Source of the DNA: Hyphomicrobiales bacterium
GTDB lineage: Bacteria > Pseudomonadota > Alphaproteobacteria > Rhizobiales > Beijerinckiaceae
Direction: 5' to 3'
Length of the DNA: 64,000 nucleotides
NCBI GenBank assembly: GCA_027483505.1
Contig: JAIXUP010000048.1
Coordinates: forward strand, 1 to 64,000
The notes under the pieces were generated by a model. The model made no database searches, was not told the DNA's origin, and saw only the letters and a program-made list of their open reading frames with translations. The position numbers were made by a program, and so were the translations under genes. This document shows, one piece after another, positions 43,378 through 53,808 of this stretch (within the stretch, counting starts at the first letter, position 1; each line of letters starts with the position of its first letter).

Positions 43378-44967
43378 TCAATTCTTGACGATCGGCGCGT
43401 AGAGATTGGTGTCCGATGTCGGCCCAATGACCCAGCCGGAGACATTCTTGCGCTGCGCGGAAACCTCGACCTGCTGGAACATGATGACGAAGGGCGAGAT
43501 CTTCTGGTGTTCGCGCTGCAGCGCTCCATAGGTCGCCGCCCGCTTTCCGGCATCGGATTCGAGCACCGCCGCCTGCGTGATCTTTGTCATCTCCGGGATG
43601 TCCCAGGCATTGCGCCAGGCCAGGGTCTTGGACTTGGCGTCCTCGCCGTTGTTTTCGTTGATGGCGAACGTCTCGGCATTGGTGTGCGGGTCGAGATAGT
43701 CCGGACCCCACTGGCCGATATAGATGTCATGGGTCCGGGCGCGGTACTTGGTCAGGGTCTGCTTGCCGTCGCCTGGGATCAGCTCCAGCTTGACGCCGGC
43801 CTGTGCCCAGTTGGCCTGGATGGCCTGCGCGATGTCCGTGATCGGCGCGGTCGAGCGCACGTCCATCGTCACCGAGAAGCCGTTCGGCAGGCCGGCCTTG
43901 GCCAGCAATTCCTTGGCCTTGGCCGGATCGAACTTGTAGGGTTTGTCGGTGATCGCGCCGAGGAAGCCCTGCGGCAGGAAGGATTCGTGCGGCTTGTAGG
44001 TGCCGGCCACGATGTTGCGCTCAATGGAGTCGTAGTCCACCAGCCACTTCAGCGCCTCGCGAACCTCGGGCTTGGCAAAGTTCGGGTTCTTGGTGTTGAG
44101 GCCCAGATACAGGATGTAGCCCTTGTCGCCCTGCACAAGGCTGATGTCGGCCTTCTCGCGGACAGCGGCGAGCTGGTCCTTCGAGAGATTGCGCGCGACG
44201 TCGATGTCGCCCTTTTCAAGCAGCAGGCGCTGCGAAGCCGGCTCGGCCACATGGCGCACGATCACGCGCCTGTTCTTGGGGGCGCCCTTGTACCAGTTGG
44301 GGTTGGCCTCCAGCGCATACTGCTCGTTCGGGCGGTAGGCGCGGACCGAGTACGCGCCGGAGCCGGCGGAATTGAGCTTCAGCCAGCCATTGCCGAAATC
44401 GCCGTCCTTGGCATTGGCCATGACGAGCTTGGAATCGACGATGCTGGCGACACCGGAGGTCAGGCAGTTCAGGAAGAAGGTCGGCGCGAAGGGCTTGGAG
44501 ACCGTGATCTCGACCGTGGTGTCATTCACGGCCTTCACCTTCTGCAGGACATTGTCCTTGTCGAAGCCGAACTGGGTCAGGATGAAGCCCGGCGACTTGT
44601 TGAGGGTCACGGCGCGCTGGAAGGAGTAGACCACGTCGGCGGCAGTGAGCGGATTGCCCGAATGGAACTTGACGCCCGAACGGAGTTTGAAGGTGTAGGT
44701 CAGGTTGTCGGCGCTGACGGTCCAGCTTTCGGCCAGATCACCGATGAGGGCGTTGTTCCTGGCGACATCGACCGTGATCAGCTTGTCATAGACGTTGGCG
44801 CCAACCTCGACGCCCGAAAACTCGAACGCTTCCGCTGGGTCAAGCGAGATGATGTCGTCGATCTGCTTGGCCATCACGACAGTGTCGCGCGGCGTCTGGG
44901 CATAGGCCGCGGTCGCCATCAGGGCGATCATGGTCGAGGCTGTGACGAGTTTCGTGAAATGGTGCAT
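43378..44967 (-). CDS. Dipeptide-type ABC transporter solute-binding protein
   Basis: The 529-residue family 5 binding protein has a Sec signal peptide (KLVTASTMIALMATAAYAQ) and the usual SLDPAEAFEFSG, NLTYTFKLRSGVKFHSGNPLTAADVVYSFQRA and AGSGAYSVRAY segments. The start at 44967 has GGGGATC upstream. It is the first gene of the complete transporter operon ending at 39623. The ligand class (peptide, opine or similar) is not determined. Confidence 0.92.
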   Translation of the reverse strand: MHHFTKLVTASTMIALMATAAYAQTPRDTVVMAKQIDDIISLDPAEAFEFSGVEVGANVYDKLITVDVARNNALIGDLAESWTVSADNLTYTFKLRSGVKFHSGNPLTAADVVYSFQRAVTLNKSPGFILTQFGFDKDNVLQKVKAVNDTTVEITVSKPFAPTFFLNCLTSGVASIVDSKLVMANAKDGDFGNGWLKLNSAGSGAYSVRAYRPNEQYALEANPNWYKGAPKNRRVIVRHVAEPASQRLLLEKGDIDVARNLSKDQLAAVREKADISLVQGDKGYILYLGLNTKNPNFAKPEVREALKWLVDYDSIERNIVAGTYKPHESFLPQGFLGAITDKPYKFDPAKAKELLAKAGLPNGFSVTMDVRSTAPITDIAQAIQANWAQAGVKLELIPGDGKQTLTKYRARTHDIYIGQWGPDYLDPHTNAETFAINENNGEDAKSKTLAWRNAWDIPEMTKITQAAVLESDAGKRAATYGALQREHQKISPFVIMFQQVEVSAQRKNVSGWVIGPTSDTNLYAPIVKN

Positions 44968-45196
44968 GGTGATCCCCAATCGTTTGAAAGCTGGCTTTGA
45001 GTGCTTCCCGACCGTCATTGTGGCGCGCGTCAACCGCCAAAGTCCAGCGGATATGCGTGAATTCGCCGGGGGTCGTTGGTTGTACGTATGGCGCGCCGGA
45101 AAGGGCGGCAGGCCGCGCGTTCCACCCGGATGATGACAGGGCCGGTGCGACCGGAGCGGATTTCGGCAGGCGGTCTTGCCATTGCAAGAGCGGGCC

Positions 45197-45272
45197 TGGC
45201 GCTCCCAACCGGGTTCGAACCGGTGTTTTCGCCGTGAGAGGGCGACGTCCTGGGCCACTAGACGATGGGAGC
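45197..45272 (-). tRNA. tRNA-Glu (anticodon CTC)
   Basis: The 76-nt minus-strand gene folds as a cloverleaf: acceptor GCTCCCA pairs with TGGGAGC, D-arm TCTAGTGGCCCAGGA, anticodon stem TCGCC/GGCGA with loop CTCTCAC, and T-arm with GGTTCGAACCC. The discriminator is G and CCA is encoded. The anticodon CTC reads glutamate codon GAG. Confidence 0.95.
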
Positions 45273-45363
45273 TGTTAACGGTGACTTAGTCATCCCGGCG
45301 GCCATGGGCAAGCAAAAGCCGCCGGCAGTTGCGCGAGGCCACCCATGCGTGGCATGCCGGGGC

Positions 45364-46395
45364 ATGTTTGAGGACAACCATGACGAAGGGCTCCAACCGT
45401 CCGGGCAGCGCCACCGTCTCGTGGTCCCGCCCGAGGGCGCCGGCATCAGGCTCGACCGCTGGCTGGTCCAGGCCATGCCGTCGCTCAGCCGGAGCCGCTG
45501 GCAGGCCCTGATCGGCGAGGGCGAGGTCCGTCTCGGCGACGCAGCCTGTTGCGATGGCGGACGCAAGCTGAAAGCCGGACAGGTCGTGGAGGTGAACGTG
45601 CCGGCGCCGCGACCAGCCGAACCGGTCGGGCAGGACATCCCGCTCCATATTGTCCATGAGGATGCGGACCTGATCGTCATCGACAAGCCGGCCGGGCTGG
45701 TGGTGCATCCGGCGGCGGGACATGAGGACGGCACGCTGGTCAACGCCTTGATCGCCCATTGTGGCGCGTCGCTGTCCGGCATCGGCGGGGTGCGCCGGCC
45801 GGGGATCGTGCACCGGCTCGACAAGGACACAAGCGGGCTGCTCGTGGTGGCCAAGAACGACGCGGCCCATGCCGGGCTCAGCGCCCAGTTCGCCGATCAC
45901 GGCCGCACCGGGCCGCTCGAGCGGGCCTATCTGGCGATCGTCTGGGGGGCGCCGCGCCGGGCCGTGGGCACGGTCGATGCCCCGATCGACCGGAGCAGCA
46001 AGAACCGCGAAAAGATGGCTGTGGTCGCAGAGGGCAAGGGGCGCGCTGCGATCACGCATTATGAGGTGCTTGCGAGTTACCCCGCCCATGCCGCCGAACC
46101 CTTGGCGAGCCTGCTGCGCTGCGAACTCGAAACCGGCCGGACGCACCAGATCAGGGTCCACATGGCCCATCTGGGGCATCCGCTGCTGGGCGACCGTGTC
46201 TACGGGCCCGGCTTCGTCACCAAGGCGCAGAAGCTGCCAGACGCGGCGCGGCAGGCGCTCGAAACGCTCGGCCGGCAGGCGCTGCATGCGGCGCTGCTGG
46301 GCTTCGCCCATCCGGTCACGGGCGAAACGCTGAGCTTTCACGCAGATCCACCTGATGATTTTGCAGAATTGCAAGAAGAGCTCGCAAAACTGTGA
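45364..46395 (+). CDS. rluD: RluA-family pseudouridine synthase (RluD-like)
   Basis: The protein of about 343 residues has an N-terminal S4 RNA-binding domain (RLDRWLVQAMPSLSRSRWQALI) and the RluA catalytic domain: VIDKPAGLVVHPAAG, the catalytic aspartate in HRLDKDTSG, RTHQIRVHMAHLGHPLLGD, and HAALLGFAHP. RluD makes pseudouridines in 23S helix 69. The frame is open back to 45265, inside the tRNA-Glu gene on the other strand, so the true start must be later; ATG 45364 is the best in-frame choice, though its ribosome site is weak. Other RluA paralogues cannot be excluded. Confidence 0.85.
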   Translation: MFEDNHDEGLQPSGQRHRLVVPPEGAGIRLDRWLVQAMPSLSRSRWQALIGEGEVRLGDAACCDGGRKLKAGQVVEVNVPAPRPAEPVGQDIPLHIVHEDADLIVIDKPAGLVVHPAAGHEDGTLVNALIAHCGASLSGIGGVRRPGIVHRLDKDTSGLLVVAKNDAAHAGLSAQFADHGRTGPLERAYLAIVWGAPRRAVGTVDAPIDRSSKNREKMAVVAEGKGRAAITHYEVLASYPAHAAEPLASLLRCELETGRTHQIRVHMAHLGHPLLGDRVYGPGFVTKAQKLPDAARQALETLGRQALHAALLGFAHPVTGETLSFHADPPDDFAELQEELAKL

Positions 46396-46519
46396 GTCTG
46401 ATGCGCGTCGTTGCCTATTTTCGGCCATGGTTTGACGCTCTATAAGGAAGAGACGATGCGCCGATTTCGGGCGTCGATACGGGTCAGCCTGGAACAGGGG
46501 ACCGGAACAGGAGGATGGC

Positions 46520-47425
46520 ATGGCCACCGCAAATCTGCCGATCATGGCCGCCGAAGGCGGCTTGTCGCGCTATCTCGATGAAATTCGCAAGTTTCCGATG
46601 CTGCAGCCGGACCAGGAGTACATGCTCGCCAAACGCTGGCGCGAGCATGACGACCGGGACGCGGCGCACAAGCTGGTGACCTCGCATCTCAGGCTCGTCG
46701 CCAAGATCGCAATGGGCTATCGCGGCTATGGCCTGCCGATCGGCGAGGTCGTTTCGGAAGGCAATGTCGGCCTCATGCAGGCGGTCAAGCGCTTCGAGCC
46801 GGACAAGGGCTTCCGTCTGGCGACTTACGCGATGTGGTGGATCAAGGCCTCGATCCAGGAGTACATCCTGCGTTCGTGGTCGCTGGTGAAGATGGGCACC
46901 ACCGCCAACCAGAAGAAGCTGTTCTTCAACCTGCGCAAGGCCAAGAGCAAGATCTCGGCGCTTGACGAGGGCGACCTGCGTCCCGACCAGGTGAAGCAGA
47001 TCGCAACCAAGCTCGGCGTTCCCGAGCAGGACGTGATCGACATGAACCGCCGCCTGAGCGGCGATGCGTCGCTCAACACACCCCTGCGCGAAGAGGGCGA
47101 AGGCGAGTGGCAGGACTGGCTGGTCGACGACAGTTCCAGCCAGGAAGCCCGCCTCGTCGAAAGCGAGGAGAGCGGCAACCGGTTGGCGGCGCTGCGCGAG
47201 GCGCTGTCGGTCCTGAATGTGCGCGAGCGCCGGATTTTCGAGGCGCGCCGCCTGCTCGACGATCCGGTCACGCTCGAACAGCTCTCCGAAGAGTTCGGCG
47301 TCTCACGCGAGCGCGTCCGGCAGATCGAGGTGCGCGCCTTCGAGAAAGTGCAGGAGGCGGTGAAGGCCTCTCTGGTGCGGCGTGAGGCGACTGACGTGCC
47401 AGCCCGGATCAGGCCTGCCGCCTGA
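46520..47425 (+). CDS. rpoH: RNA polymerase sigma factor RpoH (sigma-32)
   Basis: The 301-residue sigma-70 family protein has region 2 (YLDEIRKFPMLQPDQEYMLAKRW; FRLATYAMWWIKASIQEYIL), the RpoH box QKKLFFNLRKAK at residues 131-142, and region 4.2 (LEQLSEEFGVSRERVRQIEVRA). It directs heat-shock transcription. AGGAGG precedes the start. The alphaproteobacterial length is normal. A strong terminator follows at 47452-47482. It lies near purA, as in many rhizobia. Confidence 0.96.
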   Translation: MATANLPIMAAEGGLSRYLDEIRKFPMLQPDQEYMLAKRWREHDDRDAAHKLVTSHLRLVAKIAMGYRGYGLPIGEVVSEGNVGLMQAVKRFEPDKGFRLATYAMWWIKASIQEYILRSWSLVKMGTTANQKKLFFNLRKAKSKISALDEGDLRPDQVKQIATKLGVPEQDVIDMNRRLSGDASLNTPLREEGEGEWQDWLVDDSSSQEARLVESEESGNRLAALREALSVLNVRERRIFEARRLLDDPVTLEQLSEEFGVSRERVRQIEVRAFEKVQEAVKASLVRREATDVPARIRPAA

Positions 47426-47451
47426 GGCATAAGTCTGCGTGTTGCTGATGC

Positions 47452-47482
47452 ATTGCCCCGGCCGCAAGACCGGGGCAATTTT
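47452..47482 (+). terminator. Intrinsic terminator of rpoH
   Basis: ATTGCCCCGG (47452-47461) and CCGGGGCAAT (47470-47479) form a 10-bp stem with an 8-base loop, followed by TTT on the plus strand. It lies 27 bp after the rpoH stop. The A-rich left edge could also serve the convergent gene ending at 47496. Confidence 0.85.
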
Positions 47483-47495
47483 CGTGGGGCCGGGG

Positions 47496-48740
47496 CTACT
47501 GCCAGGCGCGGAAGCCTTCGGCGATGCGCTGGTCGCCCGACAGGCCCTTTTCAAACGCGATGATGCCGCGCTTGCCGGAGGCGAAGCGCACAGGGATGTC
47601 GATCCAGTTGCGGCTGCGGATCAGATCGACATTGCGTTCAACCTCGATCGGCACGCGTGACAGCGCCGACACGAAGAGGTTATCGCCCAGGGCGCTGGTG
47701 ATGGCCGAGAGCGGCGCGCCACGCTCGTTCTCCTCGGTCTTGAACTGCGGCACGCCGGCCTCGCGGACTGCGCCGTTGCCATCATCAGCGCTGCGCTGGA
47801 AGCGCATGCCGACGATATGGGAAGCGGGGAAGGCCGCATCGGTGTTGCGGCGGATCGTGAAGACCAGCGACAGGCCGACTTCAGGGATTTCCGTGTCGGC
47901 GCGGATCACCGTTTCAAGCTGCTGGCCCTGGCCGGCATTCTGCGCCTCGACGCGCCAGGACACCCGCCCCTGAATGCCGCGCGGGGGCTGCGACGGGTCC
48001 GCCGGCTCGATGTACAGGACGGCCCGTTGCGCCACCGCGATCTCCGTGCGCGGCGGCTGACCGGGTTGCACGGCGACCGGGGGCTGGGGAGCAGACGGCG
48101 TAGCCGGGGCTTGAGCCGCCGGAGTCTCGGCGCCTGCGCGCTCGTTGATCTTCGGGCCGCCTGCCTGCGGGGCGGCTGGCCGGGCCTGGTTCGGCGAGGG
48201 CGTGGGCAGCGCTGTCGGCTCGCGATTGACGTAGACGGCCGTCACAGCAATCAGCCCGATCGCCAGGGCGACGCCGCCTGCCACGATCAGATTGCGGATG
48301 GTGCGCGCGTTGCCTGTCTTGTCGCCGGTGCTGATTTCGAGGCGCGGGCGTCCCTGCGGGGCAGGAGTCGCAGCTTCGGCAGGTTGCGCCTCATCCTGGG
48401 GCGGCGCGGGCGGCACGGGCCGGGTGGCGAGGGCGGGGCGGGTCGTGGCAGCGGGTTGCGGCGGCGGCGAAGGGAAGTCCGGAACAGCCCTGTCGGCCTC
48501 TGGTCCACCCGCAGGCGGACCAAACTGGGACGCTGCCTGCTCCCGCTCGATGCGCGCGATGACCGCGTCGAGGGCCTGCTGCTGTCTGGCGATCTCGGCT
48601 TCAGGCAAGGGGGGCTGCATCTTGCCCAGCTGCGTGACCAGCACCAGCTTCGCACGATCATAGATCGCGCGGCGCGTTTCCGGTGACTGATCCGCAAGGC
48701 CCGCGATGGCCTTGGACAGGACAGGGTAAAAATCCGCCAT
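47496..48740 (-). CDS. Conserved single-pass membrane protein, proline-rich, function unknown
   Basis: The 414-residue protein has an N-terminal helical domain (ADFYPVLSKAIAGL, PETRRAIYDRAKLVLVTQL), a Pro/Ala-rich linker (about 85-145), one membrane segment (NLIVAGGVALAIGLIAVTAVYV, about 150-170), a second Pro/Ala/Gln linker and a C-terminal beta-rich domain (RAVLYIEP, GRVSWRVE, PEVGLSLVFTIRRN, IAFEKGLSGDQRI). I recognise no catalytic motif. The order suggests a cytoplasmic sensor part and a periplasmic domain. It lies 32 bp after purA and is convergent with rpoH. Confidence 0.82.
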   Translation of the reverse strand: MADFYPVLSKAIAGLADQSPETRRAIYDRAKLVLVTQLGKMQPPLPEAEIARQQQALDAVIARIEREQAASQFGPPAGGPEADRAVPDFPSPPPQPAATTRPALATRPVPPAPPQDEAQPAEAATPAPQGRPRLEISTGDKTGNARTIRNLIVAGGVALAIGLIAVTAVYVNREPTALPTPSPNQARPAAPQAGGPKINERAGAETPAAQAPATPSAPQPPVAVQPGQPPRTEIAVAQRAVLYIEPADPSQPPRGIQGRVSWRVEAQNAGQGQQLETVIRADTEIPEVGLSLVFTIRRNTDAAFPASHIVGMRFQRSADDGNGAVREAGVPQFKTEENERGAPLSAITSALGDNLFVSALSRVPIEVERNVDLIRSRNWIDIPVRFASGKRGIIAFEKGLSGDQRIAEGFRAWQ

Positions 48741-48772
48741 GCGAGTGCTTTGTCCCCATGCGGTCCGTTTCG

Positions 48773-50065
<1,293 letters not shown>

Positions 50066-50085
50066 CGACAGGCTCCGTCCCAACG

Positions 50086-50114
50086 AAAAGCCCCGGCGCA
50101 AGGCCAGGGCTTTT
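50086..50114 (-). terminator. Bidirectional intrinsic terminator between the MuiA-like gene and purA
   Basis: AAAAGCCC (50086-50093) and GGGCTTTT (50107-50114) form a stem with A/T ends, so either strand yields a T-run after the stem. On the minus strand it terminates the MuiA-like transcript 62 bp past the stop (50176), before purA starts. Confidence 0.75.
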
Positions 50115-50175
50115 GATCATCCTTGCAGCTTCTCATGGTCCAAAGCACCGCGTCGGTCAAGGAAAACCAGCCGGC

Positions 50176-51825
50176 TCATTGCCCCACCAGCTCCCTGTCC
50201 GCCGGCCAGCGCAGCCGCCAGCCGAGCCTGATCTCGCGCTTCTCGGATGGCGCGTAGTCATGGGTCCAGCCCATCACGCCGCGCCGGTCCTGCACGATCC
50301 TTTCGGTCGGAGCGGTGTTCGTCGGCAGAGCCTCGACCGTGATCGCGCTGTTCTCGGACACCGGAATGCGATCGATCACCGCAATCCGCATCGGACGCCG
50401 GTGCAGATTGGTGACGGTCGTGCGGTGATCCGAGATCTGGTTGCGGGTGGCGTTCCAGCCCGACGGATCATTGTCACGGCGACGGACGGGCACGCGCTCG
50501 ACCTTGATCCGGTCGTCGGCCCCGAAGCCAAGCTCGAACTGGTCACCGGCGGCAACCGCCCCGATCCGCGCCTTGCCGACGAAGACGCCATCGCGGGTCA
50601 GCGACACCTCGCCCGCCAGCAGCGGCACGTCATCGGCCCAGGTCAGGTTGGTGGACAGATAGGCGCGCGGCTCCAGCGCTGGCGCGACCTTGGCCAGCAG
50701 GGGCGCGTCAAGCTCGTGCGTCGAGAGCCTGAGCACGCGGGCTGAACCGTCGCGGCCGACGCTCACCCGGCCCGGCACAACGAACGAGGCGGAAAATGCA
50801 GTCGCAGAGGCTGAGGCTTCCTGTTCGACGGCTTTTGCAGCTTCTGCGACAGGCGCGGGCGCGGCCATGGTTGCCGGTGCCTCCGTGGTCGCGACACCCC
50901 AACCTTGATCCATACGCAGCCTGGAGATCATATCGCGCGGCGGCTCGCGAAGCGTCAGTGCTTGTGTCATCAAATTGGGTGCCGTCGCCCCACCGGCCAC
51001 CCGCGCGGTCGACAAGGTGAGTTCCACATCACCCCAATCCTCCCCGGTCCGCTGGGTCACGGAGGCGCGGCGCACGAGGCTGACTTTCGCCACCGGGCTG
51101 TTCGCCACCGTGTCGAGTGCGGCATCGTAGACAGGGCTCCAGCGCGCATTGCCGACGCGGTAGGTGACCTTGAAGCCGGCGGCGAGATCGCGCCCGGCCT
51201 CCACCGCGATGGCGAGATCGACCAGCGGCTGCGCGTTGGGGCGTGGCCGGCCGGTGACGGCCTCAAGCGCCCGGATCTCCGCTTCGAGATCAGCGGCGCG
51301 GGTCGATTCAGACTGCAGCGCCTCATTGGCCTGCGCCGTGCCCTCGCCGACAGCGGCCCATGCGGCTCGGGCCTGGGCGATGTCAAAGCCCTTGCCGTCC
51401 TTTGCCGCCGCTTCCGCTGCGATCCTCGCGAAATCAACGACAGCCTTCTTCTGGGCCTCGATCGCCTCGATCCGCCCCCGAACCTTCGACAGCTCGCCGC
51501 GCAGGTCGCGCAGACGCTTCTGGTTGTCCTCGCTGGGTGCGGTGTCGGCAGGGGCACGGCGGATGTCGGCCGAGCCGATCGTCAGTGGACCATCCGCCTG
51601 ACCCTCCACCCGGATCGAGGCGGGATCGAGCGTTGCGGGCAGACCGCGCAGCAGCACGACATGCTGGCCGGCCGGCAGCTTCGCCTCGCCCAGACGCGTC
51701 ACGGCGGCGGCATCGGGAAACACCGTCACCGCATCGATGCGGCTTGGCAGAGAGATATCGGCGGCAAGCGAGAGCGGCGCAGCGGCGACGGTCGCCAGCA
51801 AGGCGAGGACGAGACGTGAGATCAC
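50176..51825 (-). CDS. Mucoidy inhibitor MuiA family protein (DUF4139)
   Basis: The 549-residue protein has a signal peptide (LVLALLATVAAAPLSLAA), then a DUF4140-like N-terminal domain (RIDAVTVFPDAAAVTRLGEAKLPAG), a coiled-coil stretch (about 115-215) and a DUF4139 C-terminal domain (NQISDHRTTVTNLHRRP, VIDRIPVSENSAITVE, GWTHDYAPSEKREIRLGWRLRWP). The molecular activity of the family is unknown; it is probably periplasmic. GTG at 51825 is taken as start, since GGAG is seven bases upstream and the signal peptide follows at once. Confidence 0.88.
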   Translation of the reverse strand: MISRLVLALLATVAAAPLSLAADISLPSRIDAVTVFPDAAAVTRLGEAKLPAGQHVVLLRGLPATLDPASIRVEGQADGPLTIGSADIRRAPADTAPSEDNQKRLRDLRGELSKVRGRIEAIEAQKKAVVDFARIAAEAAAKDGKGFDIAQARAAWAAVGEGTAQANEALQSESTRAADLEAEIRALEAVTGRPRPNAQPLVDLAIAVEAGRDLAAGFKVTYRVGNARWSPVYDAALDTVANSPVAKVSLVRRASVTQRTGEDWGDVELTLSTARVAGGATAPNLMTQALTLREPPRDMISRLRMDQGWGVATTEAPATMAAPAPVAEAAKAVEQEASASATAFSASFVVPGRVSVGRDGSARVLRLSTHELDAPLLAKVAPALEPRAYLSTNLTWADDVPLLAGEVSLTRDGVFVGKARIGAVAAGDQFELGFGADDRIKVERVPVRRRDNDPSGWNATRNQISDHRTTVTNLHRRPMRIAVIDRIPVSENSAITVEALPTNTAPTERIVQDRRGVMGWTHDYAPSEKREIRLGWRLRWPADRELVGQ

Positions 51826-51924
51826 GGGCGGAACTCCGGGGACAACACGCCCAGACCGGGCGCAAGGTCCAGTCACGCAACAATTGTGGATTTTTCGCGG
51901 AGAAATGGTGGAGCCGATGCCACT

Positions 51925-52794
51925 TCAGGCACGCAAACGGGCGCTCATCCCAGGCTTGACGCGATGCGTCAGGAAATTCCTGATCTCCGTCAAACGGCGA
52001 TCCGCGTCGAGCACCTCGGCGTCGAGGCCATGGGCCCAGCTCAGGTCGGTGCGGGCAGGATCGGCATCCAGCGCCTCAAGTTCGTCGCAGTAGCGTTCGA
52101 CATCGGCGGGCGCCCGGCGGAAGCCCTCCGCGATCAGGATCGGCGACAGCCGGCGCAGGATTGATGCGGTCTCCGCCAGCGAAAACTCCGGATGATACTG
52201 CACGCCCCAGAACAGGCCGCCATCATGCCGGATTTCCGCAGCCTGCATGGGCGTCATGGCGTTTGCGGCGAGCACGGTGACGTCACCGGGTGGCGCGACC
52301 ACCGCGTCGAGATGGATCGCGGGCGCATCAAAGCTTGCCGAGCGGCCAGCCAGCAGCGGATGGGCCTTTCCGGCTTCGGTGGGCGTGATGCGCCGGGCAA
52401 GGCCGACCTCGCGCCCGGCCGGATTGGCGGTCACGGTTCCGCCTGCCGCGACGGCGCCGATCTGGATGCCCCAGCACGAGCCGAAGCAGGGCGTGCCGCT
52501 GGCATAGATGGCCCGCATCAGTTCGATCTGGCGCGTCACGGCGGGCTCGATCCGGTAGATGTGCAGCGCCGATCCGGTCAGGACAATGCCGTCATAGGAT
52601 TGCAGCCCGGCCGGATCCGGCAGGTTGGCGCCATCGTCCGCCGGCATCGCGATGTCGCAGATCGCGCCAGGTTCGATCCGGCGCAGCACGCTTGCATAGG
52701 AATCGCCGGGGGTCTGGCCCCAGCCGTTCAGGTGGGCCTCGCGCGCCTCGCGCACATTGCCTTCGACGACCAGCATGCGGATCGGTTTTGTCAT
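51925..52794 (-). CDS. Class I glutamine amidotransferase domain protein (GuaA-like)
   Basis: The 289-residue stand-alone GATase1 protein has the oxyanion motif GIVLTGS, the nucleophile cysteine in FGSCWGIQ and the catalytic His-Glu in VQYHPEFS. Such proteins resemble the N-terminal domain of GMP synthetase; members hydrolyse gamma-glutamyl bonds. A C-terminal extension of about 70 residues (from about 220) follows the catalytic core. No synthase partner is nearby. It is divergent from the EamA exporter by 44 bp. Confidence 0.88.
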   Translation of the reverse strand: MTKPIRMLVVEGNVREAREAHLNGWGQTPGDSYASVLRRIEPGAICDIAMPADDGANLPDPAGLQSYDGIVLTGSALHIYRIEPAVTRQIELMRAIYASGTPCFGSCWGIQIGAVAAGGTVTANPAGREVGLARRITPTEAGKAHPLLAGRSASFDAPAIHLDAVVAPPGDVTVLAANAMTPMQAAEIRHDGGLFWGVQYHPEFSLAETASILRRLSPILIAEGFRRAPADVERYCDELEALDADPARTDLSWAHGLDAEVLDADRRLTEIRNFLTHRVKPGMSARLRA

Positions 52795-52838
52795 GGCGAG
52801 CCCGTGATCGGCGCAGGGAGGATGCGCGTCTCCATATC

Positions 52839-53804
52839 ATGACGCCGCGATCCGAACAGGCTACGGGAACGCATGCGCCCGATGTGTCCACAACAGCCAT
52901 GCCCCTGACATCCCTGTCCCGCAAGGCGTGGTCGAACGCCTACCTGCTTCTGGTGATCACCACCCTGATCTGGGGCGGCAACGCCGTGGCCAGCCGTGCG
53001 GCGATCGACAACATCTCGCCGATGATGCTGACCTCGCTGCGATGGGTCGGGGTCACGCTGGTGTTTCCGGTCATCTTCCGGCGGCAGATCGTGCAGCATT
53101 GGCCCGTGATCCGGGCCTCCTGGCTGCGCATCATCCTGATGGGCTGTCTCGGCTTCACGGGGTTCAACGCCCTTATGTACGTGGCCGGGCACTCCACCAG
53201 CGCCATCAACATGGGCATCATCCAGGGCGCGATTCCGGTCATGGTCATGGCCGGGTCGATGCTGATGTTCGGCACGCGACTGACCTGGCTTCAGATCGTC
53301 GGGGTGCTGACGACCATGCTGGGCGTGGTGCTGACGGCGGCGCGCGGCGATCTGTCGGTGCTGTCGCAACTGGCCTTCGCGCGCGGTGACATTCTGATGG
53401 TCATCGCCTGCGTGCTCTATGCCGGCTACACGCTCGGACTGCGCAAGCGTCCTGACCTCCCGGGGCTGGTGTTCTTCACCTGCATGGCGGCGGTGGCCTG
53501 CTTCTTTTCGGGCCTGCTGCTCGCGGGCGAGATCGCGCTCGGCAAACACATGTGGCCGAACTGGAAAGGCTGGCTGCTGGTGCTCTATGTCACGCTGGGC
53601 CCGTCGATCATCTCGCAGCTGATGTTCATGCGCGGCGTTGAACTGATCGGACCGGCGCGGGCGGGCCTGTTCGTCAACCTCGTCCCGATCTGGGCGGCGA
53701 TCCTCGCTGTGATCCTGATCGGCGAACCCTTCGCGCTGTATCACGCCGTGGCGCTGCTGATGGTGCTTGGCGGAATCTGGCTGGCGGAGCGCAACCGCGC
53801 CTGA
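52839..53804 (+). CDS. DMT superfamily transporter (EamA family)
   Basis: The 321-residue inner membrane protein has ten hydrophobic segments in two EamA repeats: SNAYLLLVITTLIWGGNAVASRAA in the first and VLYAGYTLGLRKR to FVNLVPIWAAILAVILIGEP in the second. EamA proteins export metabolites or amino acids. The start is uncertain: ATG at 52839 or 52899 (MPLTSLS) would fit. The substrate is unknown. Confidence 0.88.
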   Translation: MTPRSEQATGTHAPDVSTTAMPLTSLSRKAWSNAYLLLVITTLIWGGNAVASRAAIDNISPMMLTSLRWVGVTLVFPVIFRRQIVQHWPVIRASWLRIILMGCLGFTGFNALMYVAGHSTSAINMGIIQGAIPVMVMAGSMLMFGTRLTWLQIVGVLTTMLGVVLTAARGDLSVLSQLAFARGDILMVIACVLYAGYTLGLRKRPDLPGLVFFTCMAAVACFFSGLLLAGEIALGKHMWPNWKGWLLVLYVTLGPSIISQLMFMRGVELIGPARAGLFVNLVPIWAAILAVILIGEPFALYHAVALLMVLGGIWLAERNRA

Positions 53805-53808
53805 CGTG

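Noticed and set aside
43213-45000. 595-codon open frame on the plus strand
   Set aside because: It is antisense to the third dipeptide-binding-protein gene, which has a signal peptide, family motifs and ribosome site; the plus frame has none.
44968-45196. Gap between the third binding-protein gene and tRNA-Glu
   Set aside because: I looked for small genes, repeats and riboswitch-like folds and found nothing beyond short GC-rich dyads.
45265-45363. N-terminal extension of the RluA-family frame into the tRNA-Glu gene
   Set aside because: The extension would start inside a tRNA gene on the other strand and has no family similarity; the start at 45364 is preferred.
46396-46519. Heat-shock promoter ahead of rpoH
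   Set aside because: TTGACG and a TATAAG-like box occur, but their spacing fits neither a housekeeping nor a sigma-32 promoter.
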